Of a stretch of 64,000 nt of DNA, positions 9,383-19,500 are shown piece after piece (within the stretch, counting starts at the first letter, position 1; each line of letters starts with the position of its first letter). The stretch spans positions 25,332-89,331 of the forward strand of contig JARLJR010000075.1 in NCBI GenBank assembly GCA_031291095.1, read 5' to 3'. Position numbers and translations under genes: made by a program. Origin of the DNA: Legionella sp. GTDB lineage: Bacteria > Pseudomonadota > Gammaproteobacteria > Legionellales > Legionellaceae. The notes beneath the pieces were generated by a model. It made no database searches. It was given only the letters and a program-made list of their open reading frames with translations, and was not told the DNA's origin.

Positions 9383-10579
9383 TTAATCTCGATGTTCCTT
9401 AACGCCGGCAATAAACATGGAAAGAACACCCCAGACTACTAAGCTTAATAACAACGTAGAACAAATATCTAAAATACGCTTAGGTTCAATCGCACTCTCC
9501 GGTGTAAACGGATTTTCAATACGTTCAAGATATATTTGCTTGCGCGCAGCATCAATTCGAGCCTGTTCAAGTGATGATAATGCGGCTGCCAATTGCTTTT
9601 GCGCAAAGGTATTCTCTAATTTTAAATGCTCGTATCCCAAGGCCTTATTTGATAAAGAGCTCTGTTTGCCCGCTATTTGCCCCTTTTGGATGCTAATATT
9701 ATTTTTTAAAGAGGCTACTTTCTGCCTGAGTACTGATAATTGAGGGTTTTTAGGAGTAAGTGTTTCCATTTGTCGTAGCTGATCCTGTTTCAGGATAAGC
9801 TCATCTTCTAATTTAGACGCTCTTTGTAGTTCCAGCGTGGTTTGTTTTACCGGATCAAATACTTGATTTTTTTGCCGATATGCTAACAATGCTAATGCTG
9901 TCTTTTTAGCCTTTTGTTCGGCATTAGTGACCTCCTCCGTAGCAAAACGTAACATGTCCTGGCGCGCACGCTTATTAATCTGATTCACCAATGCCTCACT
10001 TTTCCTAAGCAATGCGTGATTAATTTCATATGCTTTTTCTGCACTAAATGCACGTACGGTTAAAGTGGAAATAGAGGAAGCACTATCAATTGCCACACCA
10101 ATATGTTTTTTATAGTATTCTAGTAAAGATTCAAAACTATTATCCCACGTCAAACCAGCAAAACGATTAAAACGATCGATTGCTTCGCTACGGTAGTGCT
10201 CCTCTATATTTAATTGCTTCTCAAGGAAACGAAGTGCATCCCCAGAAAGAATGTAATTTTGAATAATAAAATTATTATTTGGGCTACCCATAAGACCCGA
10301 ATGGCTAAGCATAGAATCTAAGCTATTCATTGTTTTATGTTGCGAATCACGAATCACAAATTGAGACTCAACAACATAAACGTCAGAAGCAATCAAGCCA
10401 AAATAAATAATTGAAAGCAGAACGGGAATAACCACGGAAAATAAGAAAAGCCGATTCATTGAATTGACATAAAGGATCAATTTCTGAATGACTTCAAAAA
10501 GTCGTTGTCCATAACTTGCTCCATCTAAGAACGATATTTTAGGTCCTAAGGAGGCTAATTTTTTAAGGAAATTGTCCAC
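9383..10579 (-). CDS. kpsE: Capsule export inner-membrane/periplasmic adaptor (KpsE/CtrB/BexC, PCP family)
   Basis: A 398-residue protein. An N-terminal membrane segment (about 43-65) is followed by a large periplasmic region with long coiled-coil helices (about 190-350, rich in Q, K and L, containing KNPQLSVLRQKV). A second membrane segment lies near the C-terminus (about 368-390). This is the polysaccharide co-polymerase-type adaptor that links the ABC transporter to the outer-membrane channel. It is the first gene of the operon, so the capsule promoter should lie in the AT-rich stretch 10580-10737. Confidence 0.93.
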   Translation of the reverse strand: MDNFLKKLASLGPKISFLDGASYGQRLFEVIQKLILYVNSMNRLFLFSVVIPVLLSIIYFGLIASDVYVVESQFVIRDSQHKTMNSLDSMLSHSGLMGSPNNNFIIQNYILSGDALRFLEKQLNIEEHYRSEAIDRFNRFAGLTWDNSFESLLEYYKKHIGVAIDSASSISTLTVRAFSAEKAYEINHALLRKSEALVNQINKRARQDMLRFATEEVTNAEQKAKKTALALLAYRQKNQVFDPVKQTTLELQRASKLEDELILKQDQLRQMETLTPKNPQLSVLRQKVASLKNNISIQKGQIAGKQSSLSNKALGYEHLKLENTFAQKQLAAALSSLEQARIDAARKQIYLERIENPFTPESAIEPKRILDICSTLLLSLVVWGVLSMFIAGVKEHRD

Positions 10580-10737
10580 AAGAAAATCATAATAGGTAAA
10601 CTTTTATGATAAACAAAATTACTATTAAATTACAGCGCTGTGTTAAATTAAGCAGGCGAAATAACCCAGAACGATACTTTGTTAGAAATCTGCGCTAGAT
10701 AAACCCTGCTTCGTTTGTAATTACGAGGGGGATTTTA

Positions 10738-12039
10738 TTAATTAAGTTTTTGACTGGGACTTTCTTCTTCAATATCTTTTCCGACCAGATCGTGCAATTT
10801 ATTATGTAATAACTTCACATTAATGGAATAACTCTCTATTTGAGAACCATCTTGCAAAACCTTAGCATTATTAGGTTCTTGGCGTGTAAAATTTTCCCCA
10901 TCAACCAACCAAACTCCGGAGCGCTTTAAGTGACTATGACCATCCGCTTGAATAATTACGCCCTGGCTAATTGAGGGGGTCACAATTTGGTTAGGCTCTG
11001 TTTCTTGACGGTTTTTAAAAAGAGGCAAGGCCATAGAACTTGAAGAAATAACTTGCACCGCTGGGCCAAAGTCATCAGTGGAAAACTCATTTGCAAATTG
11101 TTTTTTTAAATATTTACCTAAGACCCCTTCTTGCGCATCAATACACACACTACCTGATATGGTTACACCCTTAAATTGTTTGAAATAAGCCAGAGGCATC
11201 AGGTTCTTATCAACAGAGCCCTGCCAGTACGTATTTCGCTCCGCTTCAGACGAAGTTAATTCATTCTCAGGAATATCTGCAGGCCCTTTGTTTAATTTAT
11301 AACTGGTATAAACAATAACTCCATTTTTGATACCAAGTAGCATATTTGTTTTTTGAATCTTAGGCTTATGGCCAATACTCTCCCCTTCAGCATCACTAAC
11401 CAAACTTGGAGTGTTTGCGGTCATATTAACCATAATTAATAAAGATGGATAGTTTTGACTAATCTTGCAGTAACCCGCTAATAATTCTTGTTGTGCGTCA
11501 TAGGGCATGAATAAATGTGTTTTGCTATCAACCGCACAATGACTATAAAATTCTGGCATCACACAAATTGCCATTTCATCAGGAAAAAACTTTTTACGTT
11601 TCTCCATGAGAAGTTGATTGGATAAATCGACGTGTTGATCAAATAGAGCAAGTTGCTGTTGAATTGATCGGGGCGCTTTTTGTGCATAAGTTCCTGTAGG
11701 CATGGATACCGTAGCAATATTTAATTGGCGTGGCTCATGTAATATCGGTCTTTGCTGCAGAGGCCCTGTGGCTTTTACAAACTCAGTTAAATAGTCAATC
11801 ATGGGATGAGAGTTAACTCCAGGAACCGATAGCCTGATGAACTCAGAGTTAATTTCCATACTCATTAGCGCACGTATCTTTTCAGGTAGCACTAACAAGT
11901 ACGCAAGCTTATTCGCATCAGTAAGAGGAAGATAAGTTACTGCATCAACATGGAAATCATCGTCCACCCAGCCGAACCAATCCAGTTTGGTTACATCCCG
12001 TAAAAATCTTACTGCTCCAGTATACGCGGTCTTTGGCAT
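10738..12039 (-). CDS. Putative carbon-nitrogen hydrolase-fold protein; candidate Dot/Icm effector
   Basis: A 433-residue protein with no signal peptide or clear membrane segment. From about residue 106 the order of elements resembles the nitrilase superfamily. These are a first strand (LNIATVSMP), a Glu in VMPEF (E163), a strand YPSLLIMVNM, then an N...G...Y-x-K pattern with K248 in VYTSYKLNKG, and a Cys in GSVCIDAQEG (C299). The Glu-Lys-Cys order fits the family, but E-to-K and K-to-C spacings (85 and 51) exceed the usual ones (70 and 37 in the AguB of this window). The first 100 residues are unassigned. The C-terminus contains IEEESPSQKLN, similar to the E-block of Dot/Icm substrates. It is divergent from the zinc-ribbon gene. 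Fold and secretion are inferences. Confidence 0.5.
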   Translation of the reverse strand: MPKTAYTGAVRFLRDVTKLDWFGWVDDDFHVDAVTYLPLTDANKLAYLLVLPEKIRALMSMEINSEFIRLSVPGVNSHPMIDYLTEFVKATGPLQQRPILHEPRQLNIATVSMPTGTYAQKAPRSIQQQLALFDQHVDLSNQLLMEKRKKFFPDEMAICVMPEFYSHCAVDSKTHLFMPYDAQQELLAGYCKISQNYPSLLIMVNMTANTPSLVSDAEGESIGHKPKIQKTNMLLGIKNGVIVYTSYKLNKGPADIPENELTSSEAERNTYWQGSVDKNLMPLAYFKQFKGVTISGSVCIDAQEGVLGKYLKKQFANEFSTDDFGPAVQVISSSSMALPLFKNRQETEPNQIVTPSISQGVIIQADGHSHLKRSGVWLVDGENFTRQEPNNAKVLQDGSQIESYSINVKLLHNKLHDLVGKDIEEESPSQKLN

Positions 12040-12118
12040 AATAAACTCGAACGAGCGATTTAACTAAATTATAGACAGTAAATTTATTTAATGAGCAAAA
12101 ACCAAGCCAAATACAAAC

Positions 12119-13264
12119 ATGTCCTATAATTTAGATATAGACTATAGGCCTAGAATAAACGAAGCGAACTTAATCATGGACACTGAACTAGTAAAAGAAA
12201 AAAAGGGACCTAAAGGACATCGCGCGTTGGTCATCACGCTCACTATTTTATTGGGCTTATTGATCTACTGGTTTCTTGGTTTTCTAATGGATGACATCGG
12301 TGATCAAGCGGGTCCGTCTTTACAAGAAGTTCAAAAAAAATATCAAGACCCTAGCTTAGTTAAAAATAAAGAATCATTTAATCAACAGCTTAGCAAGTTA
12401 ATGGCTAAGGTCGATGAACAAAAACAACAGCAAGACATCTTACAAACAAGTATTAATAGTTACCGAGATACCATGAATCAATTACTGGACTTACAAAAAG
12501 CCAGTATTCAAAAAGGAGTCACCTTTTCTCCGGAGTCAGAAAAAAATTTACAGCAAGTAACGAGCTTGTATTTGAATTATCAAAACCAATTTCAAGATTT
12601 AAACAATTCAATTACTAAAGATAATTTGGCAAGACAGCAACTACAAAATCAACTCAATGACATAGACCGCCAATTAGCAACGCAAAATCAGCGAGCAGAT
12701 AAGGAATATAATGCCTTATGGGTTCGCCATAATTGGACAATGGCTGGGTTACAATTGCTGGTTTTAATCCCCTTATTGCTGATATCTGCCTACCTGTTTC
12801 GCCGCTATAAGAGCAGTGTGTATAAGCCTTTAATAATGGCAGCTGGGATCGCTGTTTTCTATAAAATATCAGAGGTTATGCATTATTATTTTCCTTCCTA
12901 TATTTTTAAATACCTCCTGGTTTTTGCCTTAATCTACATTACGGCTCAAACGTTGATTTCCAGGTTACGCATGGTAGTAACACCTAAACCCGATTGGTTA
13001 CAAAAACAATACCGAGAAGCATATCAAAAAGTTCAATGCCCCATATGCCAATTTCCCATAAAACCTGGGTTTACCAAATTTGTTACAGTGGAAAAAGGGA
13101 CTAATCCACCCCTGACTAATTCTAATTTACATGGGATTAACCGTTATACCTGTCCTGGCTGTGGGGAGGGATTATTTGAGCAATGCACGAATTGTTCGCA
13201 TATTCGCTATTCATTATTACCGTATTGTGATTTTTGTGGGGCGGAGAAGGCTCATAGCTCTTAG
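12119..13264 (+). CDS. Membrane protein with coiled coil and C-terminal double zinc ribbon, function unknown
   Basis: A 381-residue protein. There is one membrane segment at about 36-58, a Gln-rich coiled coil at about 65-195, and three more hydrophobic segments at about 207-227, 236-254 and 259-282. The C-terminal domain has four CxxC pairs (C307/C310, C345/C348, C356/C359, C370/C373), enough for two zinc-binding ribbons. No enzyme motif is seen. A start at the next Met (residue 20) is possible, since neither ATG has a good ribosome site. I do not recognise a named family. The layout suggests a membrane scaffold or sensor with a zinc-ribbon tail. Confidence 0.75.
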   Translation: MSYNLDIDYRPRINEANLIMDTELVKEKKGPKGHRALVITLTILLGLLIYWFLGFLMDDIGDQAGPSLQEVQKKYQDPSLVKNKESFNQQLSKLMAKVDEQKQQQDILQTSINSYRDTMNQLLDLQKASIQKGVTFSPESEKNLQQVTSLYLNYQNQFQDLNNSITKDNLARQQLQNQLNDIDRQLATQNQRADKEYNALWVRHNWTMAGLQLLVLIPLLLISAYLFRRYKSSVYKPLIMAAGIAVFYKISEVMHYYFPSYIFKYLLVFALIYITAQTLISRLRMVVTPKPDWLQKQYREAYQKVQCPICQFPIKPGFTKFVTVEKGTNPPLTNSNLHGINRYTCPGCGEGLFEQCTNCSHIRYSLLPYCDFCGAEKAHSS

Positions 13265-13517
13265 CATATTAGTATGACAAATTGCAGCGGCACAGCCTAC
13301 TAGGGCGTAAACTTCATCGCGCTCTTCGCAATGAATATTTAAGTTCATCAAACCCAATATATCAACTTTACCCTTTTGACCTCATACTCGCATCAGACAG
13401 CATCCCCGAAAATGCTCAAAACTGCCCGCGAGCAAACAGCCTGATTGAAAATACAAAAAAGATGCGGTATGTTGAAATAGTTAATTTAAATTAGTAGCAA
13501 GTTTAGGATAATCAGGA

Positions 13518-16500
13518 ATGAAAAGAGAAGGAATGCGTCAGCAGGATGGACAGTGGGTTAGGTTTATTGATTTTATTTTTACAAAGTTATGGTCTAGACG
13601 ACAAACCATAAAGCAACACAATCATCACTATTTGTTACAGGCACTATTTCTTTTTGGCGTATTTGGGCTAACAACGTCTTTCGCCTATGCTGCTAAACCC
13701 GTTTTCCTGATTAAACCGATCACCAAAGCGCCTGCTGTTTTATATTTGGGGGAAACCGCTACTGCAAATTATTTAGTAACTAATAATACGCCTTATGTTT
13801 TAAAAAATAATGGATTGTCACAATTACCTGCCGGAATTAGCCAGAGTGGTGGTAGTTGTCGTGCAAGTTTTGATTTGGCTCCCGGTCAAAATTGCAGCAT
13901 CCAATTAACAATTATTGCCGATAGGTTAAGTGGCGATGTTCATGGCGGACCTATAGTCTGTAATACCATAAACAATCCAGTTTATTGTGCTCGTCCTACG
14001 CAGCAAGATGGTTTGGAAATTAAAAAAATTAATACCCCGCCTCCGACTAACCCTCCCAGTGTGCCGCAGAATATCATGGCCAATATCAATATTGCTGCTG
14101 ATGGTTCCTTGTCGGCGCGGGTAACTTGGGATCCACCTAAAAGTGATGGTGGTTTACCAATCGTTGGTTATCTAGTAACTGCTAATTCAAATTTTTTTGC
14201 TAATGCAGGGAGTTGTTCCACGGATGCGACTCATCGCGATTGTACTATTAATGGGCTAAATCCAGGTACTAGGTATGTTTTTTCTGTTGCAGCAATCAAT
14301 ACATCAGGTAAAGGCCAACCTGCTCCCTCTCCTTCGGTTACAACCCCAACGGCACCTTTTGCGCCGATGGCGGTAACTGCTGTGGCCAATGGAAATGGTA
14401 CGGTTGCCATAAATTGGACCGCCCCGAGTGATGGTGGCTCTACAATTACCGGTTATACGGTAAGCTCTTCTCCTGATAATGTAACGTGCAGTACCTCTGG
14501 AGCAACGAATTGTACTTATTCCACTCTAACTCCGGGTTCTAGCTATAGCTTTACCGTGACAGCAACCAATGCTATTGGTGTAGGCCCAGCATCCGAGCCC
14601 ACCAGTATTGTTAACATACCAGCAGTTCCCGGCGCACCAACGTCGGTAGTAGCCACCGTTAGCGGAGATGGTGCTGGCACTATTTCCGTAAGTATTAATT
14701 GGGTGGCTCCTATACATGATGGTGGTACGGCAATCAGTGGTTATACAGTGACCCCATCGCCTTTACCTTCTTCAGGAAGCACAACCTGTAGTACAAGCGG
14801 AGCAACCAGTTGTACTTTTACGAATTTAACTCAAGGTTCAACTTATAGTTTTGTGGTAACTGCTGAAAATTCGGTGGGGAGCGGTATGCCTTCCAGTGCC
14901 TCCAACACCATTCGGGTACAAGATTCGCAAACGATTAGCTTTACTTCGAGTGCTCCTTCAAATGCAGTAGTAGCCGGTAGTTCATATCTGCCCAGTGCTA
15001 CTGCCTCATCTGGATTAACAGTGAGTTTTAGTATTGATACCGCAAGCGCGGGTATTTGTTCTTTGAGTGGTGGAGCGCTTACCTATCAAGCTGTTGGCAA
15101 CTGTATATTAAATGCCAATCAAACTGGGGATAATAATTACCTTGCAGCTACTCAAGTACAGCAAACCATTAGCGTAGGTAAAGGCTCACAAAGTATTAAT
15201 TATACTAGTACAGCCCCCAGTGCGGCTGTGGTTGCTGGCGCCACCTATACCCCAACAGCTACGGTCAGCTCCGGGCTTACCGTAACCCTAAGTGTGGACG
15301 CTGCCAGTAGCTCAGTGTGCTCGCTGAGTGCAGGTACAGTATCCTTTATCGGTGCAGGCACCTGTACCTTAAATGCAAATCAGGCCGGTGATAGCAATTA
15401 CAATGCAGCCACCCAGCTGCAACAAAGTTTTACCGTCGGAAAAGGCAGCCAAACCATTAGTTACACCAGTACAGCCCCCAGTGCCGCAGTGGTTGCAGGA
15501 GCTACCTATACGCCAACGGCAACGGCCAGCTCAGGATTTACAGTAGCGTTGAGTGTGGATGCCTCCAGTAGCTCGGTATGTTCTATGAGTGCCGGCGTGG
15601 TGTCCTTTATCGGTGCGGGAACCTGTACCTTAAATGCAGATCAGGCTGGTGATAGCAATTATAATGCGGCCCCCCAGCTGCAACAGAGTTTTACCGTCGG
15701 AAAAGGTAGCCAAACCATTAGTTACACCAGTACGGCACCCAGCGCCGCAGTGGTTGCAGGAGCTACCTATACGCCAACAGCAACGGTCAGCTCCGGGCTT
15801 ACGGTAACACTGAGTGTGGATGCTGCCAGTAGTGCGGTATGTTCTATGAGTGCCGGAGTGGTGTCCTTTATCGGTGCAGGCACCTGTACCATCAATGCGA
15901 ATCAGGCTGGTGATAGCAATTATAATGCGGCCACCCAGCTACAACAAAGTTTTACGGTCGGAAAAGGTAGCCAAACCATTAGTTATACCAGTACGGCACC
16001 CAGTGCCGCAGTGGTTGCAGGTGCCACCTATACGCCAACAGCAACGGTCAGCTCCGGGCTTACGGTAACACTGAGTGTGGATGCTGCCAGTAGTTCTGTG
16101 TGCTCGCTGAGTGCAGGTACAGTATCCTTTATCGGTGCAGGCACCTGTACCTTAAATGCGAATCAGGCCGGCGATAGCAATTACAATGCAGCCACCCAGC
16201 TGCAACAAAGTTTTACGGTCGGAAAAGGCAGCCAAACCATTAGTTATACCAGTACAGCTCCCAGTGCCGCAGTGGTTGCAGGTGCCACCTATACGCCAAC
16301 AGCAACAGCCACTTCCGGGCTTACGGTAACACTGACTGTAGATGCTGCCAGTAGTGCGGTATGCTCGATGAGTGCAGGCACGGTATCCTTTATCGGTGCG
16401 GGGACCTGTACCATCAATGCGAATCAAGCTGGGGATAGCAATTACAATGCAGCCACCCAGCTGCAGCAAAGTTTTACCGTCGGAAAAGGCAGCCAAACCA

Positions 16501-19500
16501 TTAGTTACACCAGTACAGCCCCCAGTGCCGCAGTGGTTGCAGGTGCCACCTATACGCCAACAGCAACGGCTACTTCCGGACTTACGGTAACGCTGACTGT
16601 GGATGCATCCAGTAGCTCGGTATGCTCTATGAGTGCCGGCGTGGTGTCTTTTAATGCCGTAGGCACCTGTACCATAAACGCAAATCAGGCGGGTAATGCC
16701 AATTATAATGCGGCCACTCAGCTGCAACAGAGTTTTACTGTTGCAAAAGGCAGCCAAACCATTAGTTACACCAGCACGGCCCCCAGTGCCGCAGTGGTTG
16801 CAGGAGCCACCTATACGCCAACAGCAACAGCCACTTCCGGACTTACGGTAACATTGACTGTGGATGCCTCCAGTAGCTCGGTATGCTCTATGAGTGCCGG
16901 TGTGGTGTCTTTTAATGCCGTAGGCACCTGTACCATCAATGCAAATCAGGCGGGTAATGCCAATTATAATGCGGCCACTCAGCTGCAACAAAGTTTTACC
17001 GTCGGAAAAGGCAGCCAAACCATTAGTTACACCAGTACAGCCCCCAGTGCCGCAGTGGTTGCTGGCGCCACCTATACACCCACAGCAACGACTACTTCTG
17101 GGCTTACGGTAACGCTGACTGTAGATGTTGCCAGTAGCTCAGTATGCTCCATGAGTGCCGGAGTGGTATCCTTTATCGGTGCAGGAACTTGTACCATCAA
17201 TGCGAATCAGGCGGGAAATAGCAATTACAATGCCGCCACCCAGCTGCAACAAAGTTTTACCGTCGGAAAAGGTAGTCAAACGGTGAGCTATACCAGCACA
17301 GCCCCCAGTGCCGCGGTGGTTGCAGGTGCCACCTATACGCCAGCAGCAACAGCCACCTCAGGGCTTACGGTGGCGCTGACTGTGGATGCCTCCAGTAGCT
17401 CAATATGCTCCATGAGTGCCGGGGTGGTATCCTTTATCGGTGCGGGGACTTGTACCATCAATGCAAATCAGGCGGGTAATGCCAATTACAATGCCGCCAC
17501 CCAGGTGCAGCAAAGTTTTACCGTCGCAAAGGGTAGCCAAACCATTAGTTATACCAGTACGGCACCTTCTTTAGCACTAGTTGGTGGAACTACCTACACG
17601 CCAACGGCAACAGCAAGCTCTGGATTGGTGGTGACTATTACGGTAGATGCTACCAGCAGCAGTGTTTGCTCTATCAGTGGCGGTGTTGTTTCGTTTAATG
17701 CCGTAGGTACCTGTACTTTAAATGCAAATCAAGCGGGTAATGCTAATTACAATGCGGCTACTCAGGTGCAACAAAGTTTTTCAGTCATCACGACTCCTGG
17801 GGCGCCTACCGGAGCGACTGCCGTTGCTGGAAATGGTTTAGCTTTAGTCAGTTGGACTGCGCCTGCATCTACGGGCGGAGCCAGTATTTCCAGTTATCAG
17901 GTAACGTCCTCACCCGGTGGACTTACTTGCAGTATTTCCGGCCTTGCTCGCTGTAAAGTCACAGGCCTTAGCAATGGAACCAGTTATACGTTTAGCGTGA
18001 CGGCAACCAATAGTGCAGGTGCAGGGCCTGCTTCGACAGCCTCTAATGCGGTAGTACCTTTTCCTGATCCAACAACGACACAGTTGTATTCTTCACTAAA
18101 TCCTGCCGCAGTGGGCAATACGGTGACCTTAAGTGCTCAAGTAACATCGGTGAATGGCTTTTTATCAGTGGGAACGGTTAGTTTTTTCAATGGTGGAGTT
18201 GCTATTAGTGGCTGTAGCAATATTTCTGTCGTTTCCGGCAGTGCTAGTTGCAGCACTTCTTTTGCTAGTGCGGCTACAAATACTATAACTGCTACCTATA
18301 ATGGCACAACCGCTAATTCAGCAAGTACTTCTGCTGCGTTTAGCCAATATAGTGTGGCAGCCATCAGTCAAGTCACTTTAAGCACCTCTCCTCGCCAAGT
18401 AACCGCTATTCCGGGAGACTCTCAGGTTGTAGTTCGCTGGTTACCTCCATTTAATACTGGCGGACAGGCCATTACAGGCTATTCTGTAACCTACGGCCCC
18501 ACCACCGCCAGCCCCACTTCATCGTCTTATCAAACGGTGGGTTGCTCCACTACCGGGGGCTTATCCTGTACTGTGACCGGTTTAACCAATGGAACCGCAT
18601 ATACTTTCCGCGTGCTTGCAGTCAATAGCAGTGGCAATGGGATTCCCTCTTACTCAAGCTCGGTAAAACCTGGAAGCGCCGTTCTTGTTTCTCCCTCAAC
18701 CTTGGCGTTATCGGGATTAGGGAGTGGTATTTATCGTGCATTTACCTTAACGAATGCGACATTATTTCCGGTGACGATTACTCAAACGCCAACAACCAGT
18801 GACTTTTCCCCCGCGCTGCCTACAGGTACTACCTTGTATACAACCACCTGTACTATTGATACGGTACTTAACCCGGGGAATTCGTGTAGTGTGACCCTTA
18901 AACCTGGCTCGGTTGCTTCGGCAATGTCCTCACCCAATACTGCTTCTGCATGTACTGCCAATGTTGCTGGACGTACGGCACCGGCAGCCAATGTGATTCA
19001 ATTGCAGACCGATGCGGGTACGATTAGTGCACAGGTCTTAGTATTAGGTTATGGGTGCACCTATCAGTCCGGTTATGTCTTTTCTATTGATGATAGTGTG
19101 GCGAATATTTTGAGTGTCGCGGGTAAAGTGGCAGCCACCGGTGATCAAGGAGCGAATAAGATTTGGGCTTCTAATGGAGCAGGATCGGCGATAACTCAGG
19201 TTAGTTTAGATTTGATTCCGGGTATCGATTACACCTCGACTGGAGCCGCGGCGTCTCCTACCGGTGCTGCTTTTGTCTCGTTTTTTTCCTCCTATTATAC
19301 CAATGCCAATCCGTTTGCAACGGCATCTTTTATTGCTTGTGAAGGAAAGATGGATGGGCAATGTAATTCTTATAATACCGTACTCTTTTATAACCAGTTG
19401 GTCACTAACTACAACAATTCAGGCTCTCCTAAATTTACCGCGAGTGCTGGGCCAACTAATACATCCTATTATGCTGCTGGCTTATGCGTAAATACGATTA

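Noticed and set aside
13282-13494. 70-codon plus-strand frame from TTG
   Set aside because: No ribosome site, no recognisable family, and it simply fills the gap before the adhesin gene.
16152-17018. 288-codon antisense open frame inside the adhesin repeats
   Set aside because: It is a shadow of the 261-bp repeats: the unit length is a multiple of three, so an open antisense frame repeats in every unit. It has no ribosome site and a composition unlike real proteins.
14916-17783. Possible CRISPR array
   Set aside because: The repeats are 261 bp, contiguous and in frame with no unique spacers; they are protein domains.
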